From Streptomyces asoensis (GTDB taxonomy: Bacteria > Actinomycetota > Actinomycetes > Streptomycetales > Streptomycetaceae), in NCBI RefSeq assembly GCF_016860545.1, contig NZ_BNEB01000005.1:124001-188000 (forward strand): a stretch of 64,000 nucleotides of DNA, read 5' to 3'. Shown here one piece after another: positions 49,464 through 57,426 of this stretch (positions within the stretch are counted from its first letter, which is position 1; every line of letters begins with the position of its first letter). The notes below the pieces were generated by a model. It saw nothing but the letters and a program-made list of their open reading frames with translations, had not been told where the DNA came from and searched no databases. A program made the translations under genes and the position numbers.

Positions 49464-50177
49464 CTACAGCTCCCACCACCAGGTTTCGAGGTCGCCGTCG
49501 TCGGCCGACTCCGCGGGGGCCGCGTAGGGCGAACACCGGGCGACGGACAGGGCGCCGGTGCGGCGCACGGCGGCGCGCAGGTCCTGGACGGCCGTCATCC
49601 CGGCGAGCTCGTCGACGTCGAAGGGACAGCCCACGGGGCCGCCGAGAAGGGTCTCGCAGCCGAACCCGTACCAGAGGCCCACGAGTTCACGGTCCCCCTC
49701 CTGCTCCGCGGCGACGGCGACCTCACGGACGACGTCGATCAGCCGGGCGGGGCGGAGCGGGGCGGCGTCCCGGCCCCGGAGCTCACCGGCGCCGACCATG
49801 CGCCGCCACAGTGCCGTACCGGCATCGCAGTAGAGGAACGGCGGGTCCACATAGCCGTCCTCCAGCCAGGAGTCGTAGCCGTCGAAGTCGGGGGCCTCCT
49901 CGTCGAACGTGCGCAGCCCGGTGAACCCGCTCAGGGCGTCGAAGGAGGCGGACCGGTCGGCGTGGTCCGGGTGCCGGGAGACCGGGAAGCGGTACGTGTA
50001 CCCGCGCCGGAGCAGGATGTCGATCACGCGGAAGTGCGTGAACGAGCAGTCGAACCGGTGCTGGAAGCCGTACAGCGCCGCGATCCGGTCCCGTACGCGT
50101 GGGTCCTGCGCCCCGGCGTGGCCGTCCAGAAGGCGGACCGAGTCGGCGACCAGGTCCTCGATCAGATGATCCGACAT
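49464..50177 (-). CDS. Hypothetical protein, neighbour of the SUKH-like gene
   Basis: 237 residues, acidic, no signal peptide. It starts MSDHLIEDLVADSVRLLDGH after GGGGAG. The middle has FTHFRVIDILLRRGYTYRFP and GYDSWLEDGYVDPPFLYCD, and the end has a Trp-rich DLETWWWEL. I do not recognise the fold. It lies 98 bases downstream of the SUKH-like gene on the same strand, so the two may work together as in polymorphic-toxin immunity loci, but this is a guess from position only. Confidence 0.68.
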   Translation of the reverse strand: MSDHLIEDLVADSVRLLDGHAGAQDPRVRDRIAALYGFQHRFDCSFTHFRVIDILLRRGYTYRFPVSRHPDHADRSASFDALSGFTGLRTFDEEAPDFDGYDSWLEDGYVDPPFLYCDAGTALWRRMVGAGELRGRDAAPLRPARLIDVVREVAVAAEQEGDRELVGLWYGFGCETLLGGPVGCPFDVDELAGMTAVQDLRAAVRRTGALSVARCSPYAAPAESADDGDLETWWWEL

Positions 50178-50275
50178 CGACTTCTCCCCTGCTGGAGGCG
50201 GCGAACAGGCGCTCCGCATCCAACCAGTCCGTACCGACACGCGCGCGGGTGGGACCGCCGTGCGCGGGGCGGCGC

Positions 50276-50893
50276 TCACCCGCGCAGCGAGCGGGCTGCC
50301 GGACTGTCGCCCGTGAAGCGCTGCCCCATGGCGATCTCCTCGCCGACCACCGACCAGACGGTCTCGTCGTCCCGGAACGGGAGCGGATCGACGCCGTGCG
50401 TCTCCCGGCCGATCCGCTCGACCTCGCGCTCCAGACGCCCGAAGTCCGCTTCCTCGTCGGCTTCGTCGCCGCTGAAGGTGAACTCCGCGAGCAGGCGCTG
50501 GAATCGCAGGGCGACATGGATCAGGGAGGAGACGTCCGTGTGGAGTTCCCGCGCGTTCCCCTCGTCGGCGTCGAAGGCGTGCACGGTGCCCGCGGCGGGG
50601 TCGAGGGCGAGATGGGCGTTGAGCAGCCAGCCGATGACGGGCCACTCCCCCGCGTCCTTTGCGACGTCCTCGAAGTCCTCGGCGGGCACGACTTCGCGGA
50701 CGAGGGGCAGCAGGCCGGTGACCTCGTCGGGCTCGCGCAGCAGGAGCGTCCCGGTGGGGACGCCGACGGTCCGAAGGAGCCGGGCGCCCTCCGAATCAGC
50801 GCCGCCGGACGGGAAGGCGGAGGCGGGCAGAACGGCGACCGACTCCTCACCGAAGACGTCGACGAGTTCGCTGCGGGTGACGGGGAAGAGCAC
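50276..50893 (-). CDS. SUKH-4-like protein
   Basis: 205 residues. The pattern MLFPVTRSELVDVFGEESVA, then ARLLRTVGVPTG and LDPAAGTVHAFDADEGNARE, followed by SSLIHVALRFQRLLAEFTFSG, resembles the SUKH-4 group of immunity-like proteins, in which a short N-terminal part is followed by the conserved G-x-V-x2-fold. These proteins neutralise toxins or have other housekeeping roles in Streptomyces, where they are numerous. No toxin gene is seen nearby. Confidence 0.68.
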   Translation of the reverse strand: MLFPVTRSELVDVFGEESVAVLPASAFPSGGADSEGARLLRTVGVPTGTLLLREPDEVTGLLPLVREVVPAEDFEDVAKDAGEWPVIGWLLNAHLALDPAAGTVHAFDADEGNARELHTDVSSLIHVALRFQRLLAEFTFSGDEADEEADFGRLEREVERIGRETHGVDPLPFRDDETVWSVVGEEIAMGQRFTGDSPAARSLRG

Positions 50894-51164
50894 TGCCTGA
50901 CTCCGAACTCCTCGGCGCCGGGGACGCCGTGAGACTCTCGCGGGAAGAGGATTGCCGGCACAGCATCGCGGATCGCGCGCGCACGCGGCGACCGGCCTTA
51001 CGTGAGCGTCCGGCGAACGGAATGTGGAGCGTCGGCATGACCCGAGGGCGGGTCACGGACCGGAAAGCGCCCCTGTCGGCCGCCGTCCGATATACCGTCG
51101 CCTTCTCTCACCGGCCGAACCCCCTGCGGCGGCCTCGCCTTCGGAAAGTCCTTGGAGAAGACGC

Positions 51165-51731
51165 ATGAGCGATGTGGGCACCGGTACGGGCAAAGTGGTC
51201 GTGAACAGGGCGATGTCGCTGGACGGTTTCATCGCCGGCCCCGGCCACGCGATGGACTGGATCTTCACGCACCTGACGTCGGACACGTTCCCCGAAGTCA
51301 TGGCGGCGACGGGTGCCATGCTCATCGGCCGGGGCACCTACGAGGTCGGCAGGCGTATGGCGGCCGACCAGGACGACGCCTACGACGGCGGAGCGCAGTT
51401 CGTCCTCACCCACTCGCCGCCCGACGAGCCGGACCCGGCGGTCACGTTCCTCACCTGCGACATCGAGGAAGCCGTCGCCACGGCCCGCCGCGCCGCGGGC
51501 GGCAAGAACCTGGAGATCCTGGGCACCGACGTGGCCGCGCAGTGCCTGCGGCGCGGGCTCGTCGACGAGATCTTGGTGTACGTCCTTCCCGTGCTGCTCG
51601 GCGACGGGGTCCGCCTCACCCCGCCGGGCCTCGGCAGGATCGAGCTGGAGCCCTTCGCCACCACCCGGTCGGGCGCCGTCACCATGCTCCGCTTCCGCGT
51701 ACGGAAGGAGCCGGGCTCCTCGGGCAGTTGA
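51165..51731 (+). CDS. Dihydrofolate-reductase-family protein (RibD C-terminal-like)
   Basis: 188 residues. The N-terminal VVVNRAMSLDGFIAGPGHAM, with the MSLDG motif, and GRGTYEVGRRMAADQ, GKNLEILGTDVAAQCLRRGL and VDEILVYVLPVLLGDGVRL are the standard pattern of DHFR/RibD-C-like reductases that use NADPH. Substrate unknown. The ATG at 51165 follows TTGGAGAAG at suitable spacing. Confidence 0.9.
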   Translation: MSDVGTGTGKVVVNRAMSLDGFIAGPGHAMDWIFTHLTSDTFPEVMAATGAMLIGRGTYEVGRRMAADQDDAYDGGAQFVLTHSPPDEPDPAVTFLTCDIEEAVATARRAAGGKNLEILGTDVAAQCLRRGLVDEILVYVLPVLLGDGVRLTPPGLGRIELEPFATTRSGAVTMLRFRVRKEPGSSGS

Positions 51732-51823
51732 CGCGGCAGACGCACCCCCGGGCCGTACGGACGGCCGGCCGGCCGGCACCCGGTCCGGCAGGGCGGGGGG
51801 AACGTGCCGGTACGCTCCCGCTC

Positions 51824-52144
51824 ATGACAACTCCTCAGACGCCTTCCGGGACAGCCGGCCGGCCGACGGCGCTGTGGCGTGCCTTCCTGGTCTCGTCGGG
51901 CGTCTTCCTCGCGGGCTGGGCGCTGTGCTGGGTGAACGCGTACGTCGTCAACGACGACCTGCCGAACGCCTGCGGCGATGTGCGCCGGCAGAGCTTCCCG
52001 CCGGAGGTCGCGTGCGCCTCCGCGGACGGCACGCTCAGCGGTACGAACGCCGGGTGGCTCGTGGCGCTGTTCTTCGCCTCGCTCGTCGTGTCCGTTCTGC
52101 TCATGAGCATGCTGGCGGCGCTCGCGGCCGTACGCCGGAAGTGA
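51824..52144 (+). CDS. Small membrane protein
   Basis: 106 residues with two helices (about 19-39, FLVSSGVFLAGWALCWVNAYV, and 77-101, AGWLVALFFASLVVSVLLMSM) and a short external loop holding two cysteines (PNACGDV and EVACASAD) that could pair. It starts MTTPQTPSG. No family is recognised. Confidence 0.65.
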   Translation: MTTPQTPSGTAGRPTALWRAFLVSSGVFLAGWALCWVNAYVVNDDLPNACGDVRRQSFPPEVACASADGTLSGTNAGWLVALFFASLVVSVLLMSMLAALAAVRRK

Positions 52145-52245
52145 CGCCGGGAGCCGGGTGCAGCACCTGGCCGGACGGGCGGACCTGCCGTGCGCGCCCG
52201 TCCCGGTCCTGGGACGGCATTCCAGGTGGTGCCTTCTTCGCAGGT

Positions 52246-52276
52246 CGGCGGGGGTGGGACGGTTCCACCCCCGCCG
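52246..52276. terminator. Hairpin after the small membrane protein gene
   Basis: CGGCGGGGGTGG (52246-52257) and CCACCCCCGCCG (52265-52276) form a perfect 12-bp stem with a 7-base loop. It is the main feature in the 310-base gap 52145-52454; nothing else there looks like a gene. Confidence 0.7.
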
Positions 52277-52454
52277 GTGCGGCGATCGCTGTTGTGATGC
52301 GCCGGGGGCGTCCCGGAAGCTCTGGGTGTCGCACCGGCCGGGCCGATGTCGCCCGGCAGCGCGGTACGGCGCCCACGCTCTTCGAGCGAGGACGTGCCGG
52401 CTCCCGAGCGGGGCGGCCACCCACGCAAGCCGAACCGGAAGAGGGCGAACACTC

Positions 52455-52979
52455 ATGAGCAAGCGCACCTTCGCATCCCGTCGCTCCGGCCGCCATGCGG
52501 CCGTCGCCGCCGGCCTCCTCCTCGCCGTCGGACTCGGCGTGTCGACACAGGTGCCTGCGCAGGCGGCAGCGCACGCCCCGGCGAAGGCACCGGTCACCGC
52601 ACCGCGGTCGGTCAGCGGCACGACCGGGCAGGCCGTGACGCGGGTCGCCGACTTCTACGGCGCGTACATCGACGCCAAGGGCGACTACACGGACCCCGAC
52701 GCCACCCTCGCCGCGGCACTGCGCAAGCACTACCTGACGCCCGAGTTCGCCGAGCGGCTGGCGGTCCGGGAGCGGACGAACGGCGTCGACGGCGTCCTGC
52801 ACGCCCCGAACGTCCCGACGCAGTGGACGGCGACCGACAACGGCGCCGTCGGCAACGGCCACGAGGTGATCGTCACCCTGACCTTCGGCAGCGGCGGGAC
52901 GGCGCAGAGGACGAAGCTCTACGTGCTGCTGGAGCGGTACGACCACATCGTCGACATCACCACCACGACCAACCGCTGA
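52455..52979 (+). CDS. Secreted protein of unknown function
   Basis: 174 residues. A signal peptide with basic start (MSKRTFASRRSGRHAAVAAG) ends near residue 40 (VPAQAAA). The mature part (60-174) reads VTRVADFYGAYIDAKGDYTD, LRKHYLTPEFAERLAVRERT and VLLERYDHIVDITTTTNR and looks like an NTF2-like or DUF3828-like alpha/beta domain. This assignment is weak. It precedes the snapalysin-like gene on the same strand by 107 bases. Confidence 0.72.
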   Translation: MSKRTFASRRSGRHAAVAAGLLLAVGLGVSTQVPAQAAAHAPAKAPVTAPRSVSGTTGQAVTRVADFYGAYIDAKGDYTDPDATLAAALRKHYLTPEFAERLAVRERTNGVDGVLHAPNVPTQWTATDNGAVGNGHEVIVTLTFGSGGTAQRTKLYVLLERYDHIVDITTTTNR

Positions 52980-53086
52980 TCCGGCCCGGGGGATGCCGAA
53001 CGACGGATTCGTCCGCGCTCCGGCTGGGCAGGGGACTACCCGAATGTCATGAGCACGACTGCCCTTCCCCCACAAGGAGGTCGATC

Positions 53087-53647
53087 ATGCACGTCCGTAC
53101 GCTGACCGGCGGCCTGGCCGCTGTCTGTCTCGCGTCGCTGGCCCTGACAGGCGGTCAGGCCGCCGCCGCGCCCCACTCGGCGAACGCCCCCGCCGCCGCC
53201 CGCGTCCTCACCTACGACGCGGGCGGCTCGGCGGAGTTCCGCGGCGCCGTCGACCGGGGCGCGGCGATCTGGAACGAGAGCGTCGACGCCGTCGAGCTCC
53301 GCCCCGTCGCCACCGGGCAACGGGCGAACATCCGGGTCCTCGCGGACAACGGCTGGCCGCGCGCCCTGCCCACCACCCTGGGCAACGGCACGGTGTACAT
53401 CGGGCGCGAGGCCGTGAACGAGGGCTACGACACGGTCCGTATCTCCGCGCACGAACTCGGGCACATCCTCGGGCTGCCGGACCGCAAGCCCGGGCCGTGC
53501 TCGAGTCTGATGTCCGGTTCCAGTGCCGGCACCGCGTGCACGAACCCGTACCCGAACTCCGCGGAGAAGTCCGCGGTGGAGGGCAACTTCGGCGGAGCCC
53601 TCGTGGGCCGGGCGCCCGCGGTCCGCGACCGGGTGATCGTGGACTGA
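53087..53647 (+). CDS. Snapalysin-family secreted zinc metalloprotease
   Basis: 186 residues. The signal peptide is 1-28 (LAAVCLASLALTGGQAAAA). The M7 signature H-E-x2-H-x2-G-x2-D is seen as AHELGHILGLPD, with His122, Glu123, His126 and Asp132 (third zinc ligand). SLMSGSSAGTACTNPYPN is the family's conserved tail with the Met-turn. The propeptide is nearly absent compared with SnpA (about 227 residues), so it may be made with little or no pro-region. AAGGAGG lies 6 bases before the ATG. Confidence 0.92.
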   Translation: MHVRTLTGGLAAVCLASLALTGGQAAAAPHSANAPAAARVLTYDAGGSAEFRGAVDRGAAIWNESVDAVELRPVATGQRANIRVLADNGWPRALPTTLGNGTVYIGREAVNEGYDTVRISAHELGHILGLPDRKPGPCSSLMSGSSAGTACTNPYPNSAEKSAVEGNFGGALVGRAPAVRDRVIVD

Positions 53648-53704
53648 CACGGGCCGCGCCGCGGACGCCCGGTACGGGCCCGGGGCCCGCCCTCGGGCCT
53701 TCGG

Positions 53705-53748
53705 CCCCCTACGGTGCGGCCGTCGGCCGTCGGCCGCACCGTAGGGGG
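53705..53748. terminator. Very strong hairpin after the snapalysin gene
   Basis: CCCCCTACGGTGCGGCCG (53705-53722) and CGGCCGCACCGTAGGGGG (53731-53748) form a perfect 18-bp stem with an 8-base loop, 57 bases after the snapalysin stop. This should be an efficient terminator of the forward transcript. Confidence 0.85.
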
Positions 53749-53908
53749 ACTGCGGCGCGGGCTCGCCCCAGGCGCGTCCGGCACATGCCCCGGCAGGCTC
53801 ACCGGCCCGCGCCCCGGCGAGCGCGCCGCACGCCGAAAACCGGGTGCGCCCGGGCCGCCTCGCCCGGCATCATGGCCGACGTGATCACTCGTACTCGCCG
53901 AAAGGCCG

Positions 53909-54379
53909 ATGCCGCGTAGACGGCCGGGCGCCCTGCGCACCGAACGACCTGCCTCCTCCATCTGGGGGCCGACCCCGCCGGTGCGGATCCACGGCCTCTC
54001 CGCCCGGGCGAGCCTGGTCATCCACCGGGTCGAGTACCTGAGCGGCGGTATCCACCTCGACCCGGGCGCCACCGACCGGGCGCTGCGGCGCTACCGCGAG
54101 TTCCTCCGGCCGTCGGGCAGCCGTCCGCTGTACCCGCGGGAGGCGTTCTGCGGATGCCCCGGATGCTCCTTCGACGACGTCAGGTACGCGCGTGACGTGC
54201 TGGAGGACATCCTGCGGCGACTGCCGGAACGGACCCGTGCCGAACTCGACCGGCTCGTGCGGCCGCTCGACGCCGAGCTCCTGCGCCGCACGCTGCCGGA
54301 CCCCTTCGCCCACCGGCGGCAGTGGCGGACCGAGTACTGGTGGTACCGCCGCCTGGCCGACCGCTCGGAATGGGGCTGA
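53909..54379 (+). CDS. Hypothetical protein with Cys-rich motif
   Basis: 156 residues, basic. The middle has EAFCGCPGCSFDDVRYARDV with a C-x-C-x2-C cluster that could bind metal, followed by a helical region ILRRLPERTRAELDRLVRPL and a Trp/Tyr-rich end (WRTEYWWYRRLADRSEWG). It is similar in type to small Streptomyces proteins of unknown function. The start ATG has AAAGG close upstream. Confidence 0.68.
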   Translation: MPRRRPGALRTERPASSIWGPTPPVRIHGLSARASLVIHRVEYLSGGIHLDPGATDRALRRYREFLRPSGSRPLYPREAFCGCPGCSFDDVRYARDVLEDILRRLPERTRAELDRLVRPLDAELLRRTLPDPFAHRRQWRTEYWWYRRLADRSEWG

Positions 54380-54578
54380 CGCGCCCACCCGGGGACGGCG
54401 ACGGCCTCTTCCTCTCCCCCATCCCGCCGGACCGGGCCCGCTCAAGGTGGCCGGGCGTTTCGGTGCGGTGGGCCTGCTCGTCCTCGACGCCGCCGGACCC
54501 GCTCTGCGTGCCTTCCCGGTGACGGCCCGGTAGGCCCGGGAGCTCGCGACGTCGTCGCCCGAACCGATCACGCCGGAA

Positions 54579-54740
54579 CCGATCACCTTCGGGCACTGCA
54601 CGGCCGGACGGGACGCGTCCGCGCGCTGCTCACGGGAGCCGGGGTCGCCGCCGTGGTGGACGTGCGGACCGCTCCCGGCAGCCGACGCGCACCCGATCTG
54701 CTGCGCGAGCGGCTCGCACGGTGGCTGGACGTGGTGACGC
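54579..54740 (+). pseudogene. DUF488-family remnant with a frameshift
   Basis: Two frames together give the start of a DUF488 protein: EPITFGHCTAGRD (compare T-x-G-H-G-T in the family) up to about 54615, and then in another frame ALLTGAGVAAVVDVRTAPGS to about 54680 and beyond (LLRERLARWLDVV). A single-base change around 54610-54625 would join them. After residue 50-60 the similarity ends and stops follow. It is the main recognisable item in the 638-base stretch 54380-55017; the rest is promoter and spacer for the next gene. Confidence 0.7.
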
Positions 54741-55017
54741 ATCCGGTCGGCGATGATCAGGACAGCGACCAGCCGACGGACGTACCCCGCCTGTCACTAG
54801 CCTGTTTGCCGACCCGTGGCGAATCCCCCACCACCCCGGCTCCCGATTCTCTGACCTGTGCGATTGCCCGCTTCCCAGAAGCCGATACGCCTGTCCGGGC
54901 GAGACATGTGCCGATCCGTCATGTTGCGGAGGTGACACAGCGTCGGTTACCTCAGCAGTGATGCACTATTCAGACTTTAGGCAACAGAACGGACAACGCT
55001 TCGCTGGAGGAGTTCTT

Positions 55018-55503
55018 GTGGGCAGTGCACGTGTTCGCCTCGGTGTCGGCCTGATGGCCGGTTTCCTGGCCCTTCCGATTCCAGTCGCCGCTGCGGCCGG
55101 TGACGCAAGTCTCGACATCCGCCCGCAGTGGACCTCCCACGGCTCCACTGTCACCGTGAGCACCACCGCATGCGGCGCCGACGTGACCTACGGCAAGGGC
55201 GAGTCCGAGGTCGCAGGCGCGTTCCACCTGTTCGAAGGCGAGAGCAAGGGCGTGCTCACCGGCGAGTTCACGGTACCGGAAGGATCTACGCCCGGCACCG
55301 ACACCGTAACCGTCAAATGCCCGCCGCGGACCAAGATCACGGACTCGTACCAGCTCCCGACACGTCAACCGGACGGTGCCGTCGAGGCCGGTTTCGGAGA
55401 CACAGGAGGGGAAGTCCCGCAGCTCGCTCTGGGCGCGGCACTGGTCGCCGCTGCCGCTGCCGGGGGACTGGTGAGGATGCGCCGCCGCTCGAAACGAAGC
55501 TGA
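55018..55503 (+). CDS. Secreted, membrane-anchored protein (putative sortase substrate)
   Basis: 161 residues. Signal peptide 1-30 (GLMAGFLALPIPVAAAAG). The mature part is a beta domain with GDASLDIRPQWTSHGSTVTV and two cysteines. The C-terminus has the layout of a sorting signal: a polar stretch with QLPTRQPDGAVEAG, a hydrophobic helix (LALGAALVAAAAAGGLV) and a basic tail RMRRRSKRS. There is no true LPXTG. The GTG at 55018 is chosen because GGAGGAG lies 6 bases before it. It is followed, 121 bases later, by a class F sortase gene. Confidence 0.78.
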   Translation: MGSARVRLGVGLMAGFLALPIPVAAAAGDASLDIRPQWTSHGSTVTVSTTACGADVTYGKGESEVAGAFHLFEGESKGVLTGEFTVPEGSTPGTDTVTVKCPPRTKITDSYQLPTRQPDGAVEAGFGDTGGEVPQLALGAALVAAAAAGGLVRMRRRSKRS

Positions 55504-55624
55504 GCCCCGCCGGCTCCCCCGGCTGGCGACACCCGGCCGGCTTCCGAGGCCTCCCTGGCCCGGAAGCCGCCGGGAACCGATCGTCGCCTCCCCTCTCCCC
55601 CCTGTAGACAAAGAACCCACCGCG

Positions 55625-56299
55625 ATGGCCTCCAGGCGTACCAGCGACCCTTCCCCGTCCCCGTTCATCCCTTCGGCCAGGTCTTTGGCCTGGACGCTCG
55701 TGGCAGGGACCGTGCTCCTGGCCGGCGCGGTGCACGACGAGCAGCCACCACAGCCTTCCGCCGGCCAGGCACTCTCTCCGCTGCCAGGTGCCTCGGTGCA
55801 CCGCACCGCCGCCCCGGCCGGCCCCGCCGTGTCCCCCCTCCCTCCCGCGGAACCGCTCCGGCTCCGGATCCCCGCCATCAACGTGAACGCCCCCGTCACC
55901 AAGCTGCACCTCGACTCGTCGGGGGCGCTCGAGCCCCCGCCCTCCGACGACCCCAATCGCGCCGGCTGGTACAGCGAGGGCACGGCACCGGGATCTGCCG
56001 GGACAGCCGTCACCGCGGGCCACGTGGACCTACCCACGGGCAACGCGGGCGTCTTCTACGGGCTCGGCGCCCTGACCAAGGGCAACACCATCGAGATCGA
56101 CCGGGCGGACCGGCGTACAGCCGTGTTCACCGTCGACGCCCTCGAGGTCTACGACAAGGAACGCTTCCCGAGCAACAAGGTGTACGGCATCTCCGAGCGT
56201 GCCGAACTACGGGTGATCACCTGCGGCGGGGGCTACGCCAAGGACACCGGATACCAGGGCAACCTCGTGGTCTACGCGACACTCACCGCGGTCAGATGA
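55625..56299 (+). CDS. Class F sortase
   Basis: 224 residues. An N-terminal membrane anchor (about 19-36) is followed by a Pro/Ala-rich spacer and the sortase barrel from residue 77. Catalytic His133 is in VTAGHVD and Cys200 in LRVITCGGGY; the C-terminal GYQGNLVVYA is typical of the class F group. These transpeptidases act outside the membrane, although their substrates are largely unknown. The upstream gene encodes a matching anchored protein, so the two are likely a functional pair. Confidence 0.9.
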   Translation: MASRRTSDPSPSPFIPSARSLAWTLVAGTVLLAGAVHDEQPPQPSAGQALSPLPGASVHRTAAPAGPAVSPLPPAEPLRLRIPAINVNAPVTKLHLDSSGALEPPPSDDPNRAGWYSEGTAPGSAGTAVTAGHVDLPTGNAGVFYGLGALTKGNTIEIDRADRRTAVFTVDALEVYDKERFPSNKVYGISERAELRVITCGGGYAKDTGYQGNLVVYATLTAVR

Positions 56300-56445
56300 G
56301 GCCATGGCTCGACGTCGGTCCGATCACCGGCCCGCACGTGGACGAGGTCTTCGCCGACTACGCCCGCCCCCGTGCAGTCCTCGTAGACGTACAGGTCAGA
56401 GCCTTGCGATCGTCATGCAGGCTGCTCGTTCCGTGGGGACGGGGG

Positions 56446-57015
56446 TCAGGAAGGCTTGACCGCCGAGACCGGGGTGGCAGTCACCTTGTTGTCGCACTCG
56501 GCCCACCACCCGTCGTTGAGGGCGACCTGATGCTTCCCGGAGTGCGGCAGCCCGATGACCATCGTCGGATACACCGCCGGGGTCCTGCCCGACACGCAGT
56601 AGCCGTCGCCCTCCCCCTGGACCTGGACGAAGGTCAGCTTCACCCACGCCTTGCCGTGCGGCCGGACCGTCACGGTGGCCGCCCTGCCGGTGGCGGTGAC
56701 CTTGAGCGGGGTGTTGCGGGAGGGGGAGCCGTTGCCGGCGCCCGCGACCGTCGGATGGCCCTTCAGGACGCACGTCTTCCGGGAGACGTTGGTGAACTGC
56801 ACGACCGCCGCTCCGGTCCCGGTCCCGACGGGCGGGTGGGCGGCCTGCCGGGCGCTGACCTGGAGGGCGGAAGCCGGGCAGGCGGGCGGCGGGGTGGAGG
56901 TGGTGGTGCTCGCCGCCATGGCGGTGCCGGTCAGGATGCCGGTCACCGCCGCCGCGACGGCCGTGACCGCCGTCGTCGCCAGAGCCGCCCTGCGAACGCC
57001 GTTGCTGTGCCGCAT
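56446..57015 (-). CDS. DUF4232-type secreted protein
   Basis: 189 residues with a signal peptide (1-34; ALATTAVTAVAAAVTGILTG). The mature domain starts CPASALQVSARQ and has the family pattern VVQFTNVSRKTCVLKGHPTV, then VTVRPHGKAWVKLTF and a final Cys pair (GYCVSG, ECDNKV). DUF4232 proteins are extracellular and of unknown function. GGGGGA precedes the ATG at 57015. It is convergent with the sortase gene. Confidence 0.85.
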   Translation of the reverse strand: MRHSNGVRRAALATTAVTAVAAAVTGILTGTAMAASTTTSTPPPACPASALQVSARQAAHPPVGTGTGAAVVQFTNVSRKTCVLKGHPTVAGAGNGSPSRNTPLKVTATGRAATVTVRPHGKAWVKLTFVQVQGEGDGYCVSGRTPAVYPTMVIGLPHSGKHQVALNDGWWAECDNKVTATPVSAVKPS

Positions 57016-57426
57016 GCTGTCTTCCCCCTGAGTCATCTCGTACGCGGGTTTCGGTCGTCGGTTGTTGCCCCGCGGTACGCGTGGTCGTCGGTACGTGAGT
57101 GCAGACAGGGCGGGAGCGCGGCAGGTTCCGTGCGGCGACTGCTTGTGACGGAACGGTGACGGCAGGCTGCCTCCTGCGCAGATCGCCATCGGGGCGGACA
57201 GAAGGATCTCCAGCGCGCCCTTGTGCACAACGAACGCTGGTTGAGGCGGGGTTGATCGCACGTCGGCCACCAGGCGACACAGCCCTGTTCGTCCCCGTGC
57301 AGCTCGTCGGCGGGCCAGTGCTGGTACGGCGAACACAGGGCGGCGGAGTGGACCTGCACAGCCTGCGTCGCCTGGCCGGGAGTACCAGGATGCTGACGTC
57401 CGGTGCGGATCCGATAGGGGGCGGCG
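57016..57426. other. Intergenic region, nothing recognised
   Basis: 411 bases upstream of the DUF4232 gene and downstream of the XRE regulator gene. No frame here looks convincing: the forward and reverse frames present have mixed, low-quality composition. It must hold the promoter of the DUF4232 gene. A repeated GGTACG element occurs around 57075-57095 (CGCGGTACGCGTGG and GTCGGTACGTGAG), without known meaning. Confidence 0.35.

Noticed and set aside
53696..53709. GGGCC-TTC-GGCCC near the snapalysin terminator as a regulatory box
   Set aside because: The spacer is 3 bases and it is downstream of a gene next to a terminator hairpin, not in a promoter.
54420..54533. Possible C-terminal gene fragment after the 156-residue protein (frame reading RFGAVGLLVLDAAGPALRAF)
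   Set aside because: The composition is coding-like but I cannot link it to a family or a start codon, so it is not listed as a feature.
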